Source: Flavobacteriaceae bacterium GF1
GTDB taxonomy: Bacteria > Bacteroidota > Bacteroidia > Flavobacteriales > Flavobacteriaceae
Length of the DNA stretch: 64,000 bases
Reading direction: 5' to 3'
NCBI GenBank assembly: GCA_009797885.1
Contig: WNKP01000005.1
Span: 1 to 64,000 of the forward strand
A model generated the notes under the pieces. It was given only the letters and a program-made list of their open reading frames with translations. It was not told the origin of the DNA and did no database searches. The position numbers and the translations under genes are program-made. Position 1 is the stretch's first letter. The number at the start of each line of letters is the position of its first letter. Of the stretch, positions 53,321 to 61,634 are shown in pieces.

Positions 53321-54157
53321 ATGAATGTTATAAGAATCGAACCGCCAAAAAAACTAAGAAAGGTCGTCAGGCATTTTTGGTGTTCAAGCTTCCCAAATCC
53401 AAATGCTTTCGCCAAGCAATATAAAATCTTGGCCGACGGTTCGCCAGGAATTGTTTTTCAACATTCCACTGGCAATTCATCTGTTTTAAATAGCGACGGG
53501 GAGCCTTTGCCCATAGCATTTTTGTACGGTCAAAAAACTACTGCTTGCACAAACCTGATCAGGGGCACTCCAACTATTATTGGGGTCAGCTTTTACCCTG
53601 TTGCCTTTAGGTCACTTTTCAATATTGATGCTTCCGACCTTACAAACGACATTTTGGACATCGAGTATTTTTTTCCTCCTGGATTTGTTGACCTATTGTT
53701 GAATACCACAGATACAGAACAAGCGATCGAGTTGTTCTGCGATACATTATATCAACAATCTTCAAGACAAGAACAGGATGCGGTAATAAAAGAAAGTGTC
53801 CATCGTATTATTGGAAACACTGCAAATGCAAATGCAAGGGATGTATCCTCATATTCCAATACCTCAAGGCGACAGTTCCAGCGAAGGTTCAAAGAATGTA
53901 TCGGAGTGGCCCCTGGGACCTATATCCGTATCATCAAGTTTCAAAAAGCGGTCCAATTGCTTAGAAATGGTCATTTTGAAAAGTTGAGCGACATTGCCTA
54001 TGTGCTGAACTATTCCGACCAGTCCCATTTCATAAGGGAGTTTAAGAACTTTTCGGGCCACACACCCAAGATATTTTTAAGGAAAAGTCCCGATTACAAC
54101 CCAACGCATATGGGCAATGAAAGTTCCTTCTCCCCTTTGCGTTTATTGGAGTGTTGA
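53321..54157 (+). CDS. AraC-family transcriptional regulator (DUF6597-type)
   Basis: From the ATG 53321 it has 278 residues (MNVIRIEPPKKLRKVVRHFWCSS). The N-terminal ligand domain resembles DUF6597 (ILADGSPGIVFQHS). The AraC HTH lies at the end (TSRRQFQRRFKECIGVAPGTYIRI and LSDIAYVLNYSDQSHFIREFK). It precedes an MBL-fold hydrolase gene by 60 bases. Confidence 0.9.
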   Translation: MNVIRIEPPKKLRKVVRHFWCSSFPNPNAFAKQYKILADGSPGIVFQHSTGNSSVLNSDGEPLPIAFLYGQKTTACTNLIRGTPTIIGVSFYPVAFRSLFNIDASDLTNDILDIEYFFPPGFVDLLLNTTDTEQAIELFCDTLYQQSSRQEQDAVIKESVHRIIGNTANANARDVSSYSNTSRRQFQRRFKECIGVAPGTYIRIIKFQKAVQLLRNGHFEKLSDIAYVLNYSDQSHFIREFKNFSGHTPKIFLRKSPDYNPTHMGNESSFSPLRLLEC

Positions 54158-54217
54158 GGAACCATGTCGCCCTTGTTCTATTTTAACAACCCCCCAAACA
54201 TTATTTTGCAATGAAGT

Positions 54218-54961
54218 ATGGTGCATGTACATCACATAAACTGCGTTCAAATAGAATCGCCTTTTGGTCCTGCTATCGGTCATTGTGTTTTGATCGAAAC
54301 GCTTCAAGGACTTACACTCATTGATGCCGGATTGGGAATGGCGGAAACCAAGGCTCCCGAAAAAAGACTGGGAAGGGAGTTGGTTGAAATTACAGGATTC
54401 AAATTTGACGAAAATCTTACGGCAATTCGGCAAATTGAGCAACTAGGTTTAGACCCGAAAAGTGTAAACCATATAGTTTGCTCCCATCTTGATCCGGATC
54501 ATATCGGAGGGCTCGCGGACTTTCCCAAAGCTAAAGTTCATGTTTCCAAGGAAGAGTATGTGAGCTTTCAAAATGGCCACAAACGATATTTGCCCCAACA
54601 ACTATCCCATGGGCCCAAAATTGAGCTTTATGAAAAAAACGACAGTGAATGGTTTGGCCTCCCTGCCAGAAAAGTGAATCTGGATTTCGAAATCTATTTG
54701 ATACCCTTGTTCGGACATACCCTTGGACATTGCGGTATAGCATACAGAACCAACGGACAGTGGACATTTTACGTTGGGGATGCATATTACCTAAAGGCCG
54801 AACTGCAAGATAAAAATCACCCAGTAGACCAATTGGCGACCCTAAGGGCAATGGACAATTTCATAAGAAAAGAATCTTTGGAAAAGGTAAGAAAGGTTAT
54901 CAGGAAACATGGCCATGATATGGTGTATTTTGGCTACCACGATCCAACGGAGTTCCAATAA
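54218..54961 (+). CDS. MBL-fold metallo-hydrolase
   Basis: The 247-residue protein is of the metallo-beta-lactamase superfamily. The metal motif reads H90-L-D92-P-D94-H95, a variant of HxHxDH with Asp in place of the second His. FGHTLGHCGI supplies the next His, GDAYY the bridging Asp, and YFGYHDPTEF the last His. It is similar in layout to AttM/AiiA-type lactonases; lactonase activity is only inferred. It probably belongs with the AraC gene upstream. Confidence 0.88.
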   Translation: MVHVHHINCVQIESPFGPAIGHCVLIETLQGLTLIDAGLGMAETKAPEKRLGRELVEITGFKFDENLTAIRQIEQLGLDPKSVNHIVCSHLDPDHIGGLADFPKAKVHVSKEEYVSFQNGHKRYLPQQLSHGPKIELYEKNDSEWFGLPARKVNLDFEIYLIPLFGHTLGHCGIAYRTNGQWTFYVGDAYYLKAELQDKNHPVDQLATLRAMDNFIRKESLEKVRKVIRKHGHDMVYFGYHDPTEFQ

Positions 54962-55092
54962 AAGTAACCTTTTTTGAAGTACCTCAGCTTCTTTCCAACC
55001 TATAAAAAAATTGGCTTAGGAATGTAACTTTTCTGGTTTCGGGAAGTATCCTCTTCATTAAGAATAAACAAATCCCGAAAATTCGGAAAATC

Positions 55093-56319
55093 ATGAAGAA
55101 TATTTTATACCCATTTTTAATAATCCCTATGCTGCTAGCCTGTCAATTGAAAAATGGACAACCTTCTAGTGGTGAAGTCTCCGTCTCAGCGTCAGCACAC
55201 ATTATGGAAAGAGTTGAAAATAACATTCTTCCATTGAAAAAAGAAGGAGAGATTCAAGAACCCCAACCTCAGACTGTTCTAAACCGGATGGGGGAATACG
55301 GAATCCATGGAGTAAGCATTGCTGTTTTTGACAATAACGAAATAGTATGGGCCAAAGGATATGGGGTAAGTGATAAAAGCTCAGAAGAAGCCGTGGATAC
55401 GACTACAGTCCTTCAAGCTGCATCAATTTCAAAACCAGTGACAAGTGTAGGAGCATTTAGACTTATTGAAGAGGGTAAAATGAACCTATATGAAGATGTA
55501 AATCTTCAATTAAAAAGATGGCAGATACCGATAAATGGATTTACTTCAGAACAAAAGGTTACTCCGGCACGTATAATGAGCCATATGTCGGGTTTAAGCA
55601 CTCCGGGATTTGTTGGTTATTATCAAGGAGCTGAACTTCCTAGTCTTAGAGAAATAGTTGAAGGTGGTCCACTATCGAACTCTGACCCGATTAAGGTATT
55701 ATAAGAACCTGGGAAGTCAGAGAGTTATTCAGGTGGAGGATTTATCGTCCTTCAAATGTTAATGGAAGATGTTTCTAAAGAGGATTTTTCTGGGTTGCTA
55801 TCAAATCTGGTTTTACAACCAGCCGGAATGATTAATAGCACTTTTGAAAATCCTTTGTCCAAGAAATTGGAAGCTCAAGCTTCAAAGGGTTATTTAAAGA
55901 ATGGTGAAATGGTAGAAGGTGGCTATCTCGTGCATCCCGAATTGGCTGCTGCAGGACTTTGGGCCACACCTTCGGATTTGGCTCGTTTTATGATACGTTT
56001 TGGTAAATCATACAGAGGGGAAAAAGGCGGTCTGGTCAAGCATGAGACTGCAAAAAAGATGTTGACCAAGATTCCTGGCACTGGAGGTATGGGTTTTGGT
56101 CTTCGAGGAGAGGGAGATACATTTCGTTTTCAACATAGTGGAAGAAATAAAGGATTTACTTGTTATGCGGTTTCTTTCGCAAATACAGGTAGGGGTGTTG
56201 TTATAATGACAAATTCTGATGAGGGATTTCCATTTATGCAAGAAATGTCAAAAACCATATCAAGGGAATTTAATTGGCCCGATATATGCCTTGGTGGTCT
56301 TTCGGTATCGCTGCTATGA
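55093..56319 (+). pseudogene. Serine hydrolase (lipoprotein) broken by an in-frame stop
   Basis: The frame runs unbroken for 409 codons except for one TAA at 55702-55704 (codon 204). There is no frameshift: GTA TTA TAA GAA CCT GGG continues directly into the expected EPGKSESYSGGGF segment. A lipobox (LLAC, C17), S111-IS-K114 and QHSGRNKGF mark a class C beta-lactamase-fold lipoprotein. The true C-terminus ends near FNWPD; the last residues run into a foreign permease stub. The sequence shows little other decay, so the loss is recent or the stop is read through. Confidence 0.85.
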
Positions 56320-56408
56320 TAACATTGGGCATCGCAATTTTTACCTTGAGCTTTCAATCCATAAAAGCTGCAAATGCCAATCCTGTAAAAAGTCTACGGA
56401 CAGAATAA
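56289..56408 (+). pseudogene. C-terminal remnant of an FtsX-type permease
   Basis: In the frame different from the hydrolase, these 40 codons read PWWSFGIAAMITLGIAIFT followed by LSFQSIKAANANPVKSLRTE and a stop. This matches the end of the intact permease at 46182 (last membrane helix, then NPAKSLRAE). Everything upstream of it is missing, replaced by the serine hydrolase. A deletion joined the two genes. Confidence 0.82.
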
Positions 56409-56547
56409 TCCTTTAAAAAGAACATTTTAAGGGAATTCTCCTTCCTTTTTGATTGGTCCCGTTAAGTCGCCGTTTAATAGTACGGTGCTTATTAGCTAAA
56501 ACCACTTAACAATGGGTGGTTAGCCAATTGGAGAAAGAAGGGTCCAC

Positions 56548-57972
56548 CTAGAACTTGTAAGCAATCGAAACGTTCAAAAAATCAGCCACCTCCGACGGGC
56601 TCGGGTTCTGCTCGATAGCTCCTCTCCCAAAAAAATGGGCATAAGTGGCCAAGACGGATATATTCCGGTTCACCTTCCAGAAAAATTCCGTATTCGCTTG
56701 ACTTCCCAAATAGTTCTCATTTCCAATCGATAATGGATTGTTAGGTAACCCGTTTGGGGCGTACGTTCCATCCGCTGTACTTGGCCTCCAGTACCAAGAC
56801 CAATCCAGCACCAATTGCATATCCTTGGCAGGTTTGAGTATTAATTCGGGATGGACACTGGCAAGATTTGCCGCCGCAAACGCCGCTGCACCCCTAAAGT
56901 ATCCCTGCCTCGGAAATAGTACATTAACCGTGTTTAGGTCCAAATCGTCCGAATCACGGTCGCCACTTATGTAGTCCGCTTTAAGCCCTATCCTTGGGGT
57001 ACAGAACAGTTGTTGGAAGGTATAGCCTGCATTGAAGCCACCACCATATGCCTTTATATTCCCTTTCCCAGCATCTTGGTCGAAGGTTCCAAACTGATAA
57101 CCGCCTTCGATGTCGTAGTCAAAGTTCCCCTTATTTCCGAAAAAGCGTGCCCCCAGTATATACCTATTTTCATCACCACTACCTTGATGGAAACGGGCGT
57201 TTTCGTTATTGTAGCCCAGAAAAAACAGGTCATAGGTAAAATTGGTTCTTACCGTTTTGTTGGCATATAGCCCGAACAGATCCCGGCCGTTTTCAAAAAT
57301 CCTGTTGTCAAAAGGGCCTCGCCGATTGTTCACTGGACGTAGGTACAAAAGGTTGATGTCCCATTTGCTCCAATTTATTAAAGTTCGTATTCCGTCGAAG
57401 CTCAACCGGGTATTTGGCCCTTCCCGCATAGTGATCAATCTCGAAGCCCCTAGGACCGTTTCCTGTCTTCCTATCCTTAAAACGATATTCCCTTGGACCG
57501 TAAAATTGATTTTGATGTCCGCAAATAGCTGATGTATAAAAGCATTGTCCTCATCAATTGGTCTTGGCCCCAACTGCCTTCCATTTTCCTGGGTACTCCC
57601 GAGCTGGCCAAACATTCTGAAGTTTTTTCCCAGACGTACATCCGTATGCAGCATAAAACGGCTCAAGAGATAACCGTCATCCGAGGTCTGTCCCTCAAAA
57701 CGGTTATTGACCCATTCATATAAAAATCGGACATCCCCTCCAATACTGGCATAAAAGTCAGGGTCGGTCTTACTCAGCGATACGTACTTGACAGGGTCAA
57801 AAAAATCAATGTGCTGGGTACTGTCCGCCAATAAACGATAGTCTTCCAAATAGCGCAGCATCATAATGGGCTGGGATGGCTTGGGTTCGGTTTGTTGTGC
57901 CTCACCATGATAAAAGGCCATGGACCAAACCAATGCAAACGTTAGGAGTTTTTTTAAATCTTTTGCCCTCAT
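56548..57972 (-). CDS. Alginate-export-family outer-membrane porin
   Basis: The 474-residue protein has a signal peptide (ending near GEAQQ) and an 18-strand-type barrel. SLSKTDPDFYASIGGDVRFLYEWVNN at the start and RIGRQETVLGASRLITMREGPN in the middle match the Alginate_exp family. It ends in the expected aromatic residue (IAYKF). The group in Bacteroidota probably passes other solutes than alginate. It is 9 bases beyond the pirin gene on the same strand. Confidence 0.9.
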   Translation of the reverse strand: MRAKDLKKLLTFALVWSMAFYHGEAQQTEPKPSQPIMMLRYLEDYRLLADSTQHIDFFDPVKYVSLSKTDPDFYASIGGDVRFLYEWVNNRFEGQTSDDGYLLSRFMLHTDVRLGKNFRMFGQLGSTQENGRQLGPRPIDEDNAFIHQLFADIKINFTVQGNIVLRIGRQETVLGASRLITMREGPNTRLSFDGIRTLINWSKWDINLLYLRPVNNRRGPFDNRIFENGRDLFGLYANKTVRTNFTYDLFFLGYNNENARFHQGSGDENRYILGARFFGNKGNFDYDIEGGYQFGTFDQDAGKGNIKAYGGGFNAGYTFQQLFCTPRIGLKADYISGDRDSDDLDLNTVNVLFPRQGYFRGAAAFAAANLASVHPELILKPAKDMQLVLDWSWYWRPSTADGTYAPNGLPNNPLSIGNENYLGSQANTEFFWKVNRNISVLATYAHFFGRGAIEQNPSPSEVADFLNVSIAYKF

Positions 57973-57981
57973 TCGAATAGG

Positions 57982-58806
57982 TTATAAAATTGCCAATTCC
58001 CCCATTTCACCACGCCCAAAACGACGTTTGGCGGCCTCTAACTGTTCCTGTGAGGTCATTACGTAGGGCCCACCGTAAACGATGGGTTCCTTATGGGGTT
58101 TGCCCGAAGCCAAAGTGAAGTTGATAGGGTCTTGGGCTGTTTTGATTTTTATAGTATCGCCTTCTTCGTCAAAAAGAACAAGATGCTGACTTGAAATGGT
58201 TTCTTCCGCGACCTCTCCGGAACCTGAAACCACATATACAAATGTCATCTCCTCTCCTTCTAACTCGATTTCTTGATAGGGCTCCAGATATACATCCAAT
58301 AGAGTTACCGGGGTCACCATCTGAAGAATGGACCTTTTGTTTCCATAGTTTCCATGTATTACCCGTACTTTTTTGCCTTCGGTTACGACTTCAGGAACCT
58401 GATTGGAATTTGCGTGCAAAGCTTTTGGAGCTACAAGACGGTTTTTATCGGAATGGTTGACCCAAATCTGAAAACCATGGCTGTCCACCCCTGTGGTTTC
58501 GGGAACTTCATCATGCTGGATACCACTCCCCGCTTGGGTAACGTGCACGCCACCCGCATCAATGATACTGTGGTCGCCCAAACTGTCCCTGTTGATGAAA
58601 CCTCCCTTGCTGTCCGGGTGTATATAGGTTATTACCGAGACTCCTGCGTGGGGATGGGGGCCAAAAATTGGACGGTTCATATGGTATTCGGTAAAGGCCA
58701 AAAAAGGTTCAATGGGAATTTCATTGTTGAAATGGTTGACCGTTGAAAAACCGGATCGGTTCTGCTCAAAGTGCTTTATACTGATGTGTTTTATCTGTTT
58801 TTCCAT
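57982..58806 (-). CDS. Pirin-family protein
   Basis: This bicupin protein has 274 residues. Metal-binding histidines H51 and H53 in GPHPHAGV and the later GSGIQHDE fit pirin, of which some members oxidise quercetin. The C-terminal cupin ends with GGPYVMTSQEQLEAAKRRF. It lies between an MFS gene and a porin gene, all leftward. Confidence 0.93.
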   Translation of the reverse strand: MEKQIKHISIKHFEQNRSGFSTVNHFNNEIPIEPFLAFTEYHMNRPIFGPHPHAGVSVITYIHPDSKGGFINRDSLGDHSIIDAGGVHVTQAGSGIQHDEVPETTGVDSHGFQIWVNHSDKNRLVAPKALHANSNQVPEVVTEGKKVRVIHGNYGNKRSILQMVTPVTLLDVYLEPYQEIELEGEEMTFVYVVSGSGEVAEETISSQHLVLFDEEGDTIKIKTAQDPINFTLASGKPHKEPIVYGGPYVMTSQEQLEAAKRRFGRGEMGELAIL

Positions 58807-58817
58807 TTTTTTTGAAT

Positions 58818-60008
58818 TTATTGGTTGTCAATTAGGGAAGTCTTTGCTTCTACTTTTCCGTTATTTTTTGTTACGAGATAAAAGATTCCTATTACACCCG
58901 AGATCATTGCCATTGCCACAAAGGTGTACCCAAGGCCCATTTTGGTTGCCAAGGGCTGTGCGAGAATCGGTGAGGCAAATTGTCCTATGAACAGTGCACT
59001 GGTAAAGAGCCCCATAATCGTCCCCCGTTGGGGAAGTGGTGTTATTTCCAATAGCCATACCGTGCCGTTGGGCATCAGCAGACCGACTCCGAACCCGCTG
59101 ATCAGTAGACCTGTCAATGCAAGAACATAGGTGGTTCCGAATCCTACTATGGCATAGCCCAACGCCAATGTGACAAAGGTAATGGCGAAGAGTTTCTGAA
59201 AGGAAAGTTTCCGTTTCAAACGGGCATAAAAACCTGCCCCGATGGCGCCGCCAATGGTAGAAAAGGCAATAGCCAATCCTGACAGGCTTGCAGATTCCGC
59301 GCCCCTTTCCTGAAGCAAGAAGGGAATCTGTACAGGGGTCATATAGAACACCACCATTGCAATGAACAATGTTGCCAAGATTGCACCAATCTTTTGATAC
59401 GGCAGATTTCGGTTATTGCCAACGGCTTTGTTATCGTTTTTGAATTCGTCTTTTGGCTCTACCAATGAAATGGCGACCAATACCATTACGACGATTGAGA
59501 AAAGATAGATTGCAAATGGAAAACGCCAATCCATATCGGCCAGCAAACCACCAAGACCCACAAAAACAATCCCCCCGGCTGACATGAAAAGGCTCTGTAA
59601 CCCTGAAAAACTGTTCCGTTCCTCTCCGGTAAAATAATCCCCGACCAAAGTACTGCTGACTGTCATGATGCCGCCGACGGCGACACCCAAAAAAGCCCTG
59701 CCTATCAGAATGTCATAGAGGTCATTCATCCAAAGTCCCGTGCTCCCCGCAATGGCGTAGATGGCCAACGAAATATACAATAACCGCAACCTACCGAAAC
59801 GGTTGATCAACACCCCTACAAAGGGTGCTGCCAAGGCAATAAAAAGTGCGGGCAGTGTAAGGACCAATTTGGTCAGGAGTGCCGCATTGGGTACTTGGTC
59901 GAAAAGTTCGTTCATCGCAGGTAATGAAGGTGCTATGGTGGCCCCACTCATTACCGTAAGGCTAGCGGCCAATAACAATGTCAGTTTAAGAAGGCTCTGT
60001 TTTTTCAT
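58818..60008 (-). CDS. MFS efflux transporter
   Basis: The inner-membrane transporter has 396 residues and twelve predicted segments. The motif A loop appears as GVLINRFGRLRLLY between TM2 and TM3. ATIAPSLPAMNELF in TM1 is typical of the DHA1 drug/efflux group. Two ATGs (60011 and 60008) are possible. It is the first gene of the MFS-pirin-porin unit. Substrate unknown. Confidence 0.88.
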   Translation of the reverse strand: MKKQSLLKLTLLLAASLTVMSGATIAPSLPAMNELFDQVPNAALLTKLVLTLPALFIALAAPFVGVLINRFGRLRLLYISLAIYAIAGSTGLWMNDLYDILIGRAFLGVAVGGIMTVSSTLVGDYFTGEERNSFSGLQSLFMSAGGIVFVGLGGLLADMDWRFPFAIYLFSIVVMVLVAISLVEPKDEFKNDNKAVGNNRNLPYQKIGAILATLFIAMVVFYMTPVQIPFLLQERGAESASLSGLAIAFSTIGGAIGAGFYARLKRKLSFQKLFAITFVTLALGYAIVGFGTTYVLALTGLLISGFGVGLLMPNGTVWLLEITPLPQRGTIMGLFTSALFIGQFASPILAQPLATKMGLGYTFVAMAMISGVIGIFYLVTKNNGKVEAKTSLIDNQ

Positions 60009-60029
60009 CATTTTTATAATTTGATGTTA

Positions 60030-60037
60030 CAAAGCTA
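60030..60037 (-). promoter_or_regulatory. TAGCTTTG, -7 element before the MFS gene
   Basis: An exact TAnnTTTG match on the minus strand, 21 bases before the ATG. The start point would be near 60024. Confidence 0.55.
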
Positions 60038-60118
60038 TCCACCAAGGAGGCGCTAGGGAAGGTCTAGGTTTCTGTAAAAATGGTCTATTGGTCAGAATCG
60101 ATTTAGTTGGGGCTCAGT

Positions 60119-60997
60119 TCAAGCCAACGAAGCACGAAAGGCCTTCGGACTTCTCCCTTCATGTCTTTTGAAGAACTTCCCAAAAAAGGAGGCATCCGAG
60201 AAGTGTAGTTCCCGTGCCACCTCGCTGATGTTCAAATCTACGTTTTGCAGTAGCACCTTGGCCTCTAGCATCACCATTTCATTGACCCAGTCACTTGGTG
60301 ACTTGCCCGATTCTTCCTTGACGACCTGGGAGAGGTATTTGGGATTGATAAAGAGTTGGTCGGCATAGAATTGGACGCTTCGTTCCGTTCTAAAATGCTT
60401 GGCCAACAGATCTTTGAAGTTTCTGAGTATGCGATGCCCATTGGTAATGGATACGGAAGTTTTATGGATAACGCTTTCATATATATCGGCCACTTCATGG
60501 AGCAAGGCGGATATATAGGAGCGTATAGCATCATTCGAATGTGCCGTATTCCTGTCCTGTCTATCCGCTATAATGGAGAACAATAGCCGTAAGTGCAGTT
60601 CCTGTTTTTTGGTAATCGGAAAATTATGCGTGCCGGAAGTTCCAAAAAAAGGGAACCGTTTCAGGTAATCGATGTTTTTTAGGTCTTTGACAAAAAAATC
60701 TTTGGTAAAGAACAAGGCGGTGTTCTGAGTGCCGTTCCCACCTTCTTTCCATTGCCGGATGATTTCAGGCCCCATGGCGATCAGGGAGGGCGGGGTAACT
60801 TCATAGGACGTTAAATCAGCAACAAGGACCGTTCTCCCTCCCGTAACCAAAGAAAGGCCGTAAGTCTGGGTCCTGTAAGGCTCTTTGAGACTGAATTTTC
60901 GGGTATGCTCAGGAACGACAAAGAAATTGCGTTTTTTTTGGAAGGGCCCAAAATTCGTCCGGAGTTCATCAATGTTTAATCTGTCTATGCCGCTCAT
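60119..60997 (-). CDS. AraC-family transcriptional regulator
   Basis: From the ATG 60995-60997 (MSGIDRLNIDELRTNFGPF) it has 292 residues. The N-terminal cupin-like sensor precedes a C-terminal AraC domain (VQFYADQLFINPKYLSQVV and LNISEVARELHFSDASFFGKFFKRHEGRSPKAFR). It precedes the MFS-pirin-porin unit on the same strand with a 110-base gap and is its probable activator. Confidence 0.92.
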   Translation of the reverse strand: MSGIDRLNIDELRTNFGPFQKKRNFFVVPEHTRKFSLKEPYRTQTYGLSLVTGGRTVLVADLTSYEVTPPSLIAMGPEIIRQWKEGGNGTQNTALFFTKDFFVKDLKNIDYLKRFPFFGTSGTHNFPITKKQELHLRLLFSIIADRQDRNTAHSNDAIRSYISALLHEVADIYESVIHKTSVSITNGHRILRNFKDLLAKHFRTERSVQFYADQLFINPKYLSQVVKEESGKSPSDWVNEMVMLEAKVLLQNVDLNISEVARELHFSDASFFGKFFKRHEGRSPKAFRASLA

Positions 60998-61319
60998 GTC
61001 CTTAAAAATAAAACACAAACTCTTAATTCTCAATTTGCATTATTACAGAATCCCAATTTTTTTGGAAAAGTCATAACTTCATTAGGACAAGCCTACCTGG
61101 AAGTTCTGTAATTATTCTTTTATACAATCCCATAAAACCAACCATTTACAGAACTTCTTGATATAGTTTTATGCGTACTGCTTTGATTTGCTATCAAATG
61201 AAAGTCAAAGAAGGCAGAAGTGTTGAAGTATAGTTAAAAAGGTGTCCCTTTCGGTGCCACCCAAATTTTGGGCTTCTTTGAAGCCTTAAAAACAGTCATA
61301 TCATCTAATTTCTATAAGA
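60998..61319. other. Gap with long inverted repeat
   Basis: No gene is visible. A 12-base inverted repeat GAAGTTCTGTAA/TTACAGAACTTC (61100-61111 and 61146-61157) lies in the AraC upstream region. A second hairpin GGCTTC-TTT-GAAGCC lies at 61271-61285. Neither carries a T-run. Confidence 0.5.
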
Positions 61320-61333
61320 CCCTCTTCCTCCGC
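61320..61333 (+). repeat. Partial copy of the tRNA-Ser 3' end (att-like)
   Basis: CCCTCTTCCTCCGC is identical to 14 bases of the tRNA-Ser 3' end (37216-37229). It is followed after 11 bases by a strong terminator that has no gene to its left on that strand, as expected for the original downstream side of a tRNA gene. It is a candidate attR for a 24-kb island beginning at 37216. Confidence 0.65.
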
Positions 61334-61344
61334 TTCTTTACACG

Positions 61345-61372
61345 AAAAGCCCCCTGTTTAATGGGCTTTTTT
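61345..61372 (+). terminator. Orphan terminator after the tRNA-Ser scar
   Basis: AAAAGCCC and GGGCTTTT (61345-61352, 61363-61370) pair over 8 bp around a 10-base loop, ending in a T-run. The nearest rightward gene to the left is 5 kb away, so it most likely belonged to a tRNA gene. Between it and 61634 nothing further is recognisable apart from the direct-repeat copy. Confidence 0.7.
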
Positions 61373-61634
61373 GTGGTATTGTGAGACCTACGGTCGCTTT
61401 TTCGTCTTCGCGTTGGATACTCCATATTTCGTTTATTTTAAATCCTCTGTTTTGCAAAACCAACCATTTAAAGGACATTGCCCATTTTTCCATTACATCT
61501 CTTAAAACGCAGTTTGATCAAACCATTTTTCTGAGGTTCCATGGTAGGAGTTTTTAGATTATGTATTTACTTCGTATTAAGTTTACAGAAATGAATAGGA
61601 GTTAATCAAAAAACAACTTCCATTACTTTTAAAA

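Larger units (their letters stand above)
61134..61470. repeat. 15-base direct repeat flanking the tRNA-Ser scar
   Basis: AAAACCAACCATTTA occurs at 61134-61148 and again at 61456-61470, with the tRNA-Ser 3' copy between them. Perfect over 15 bases. Confidence 0.6.
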
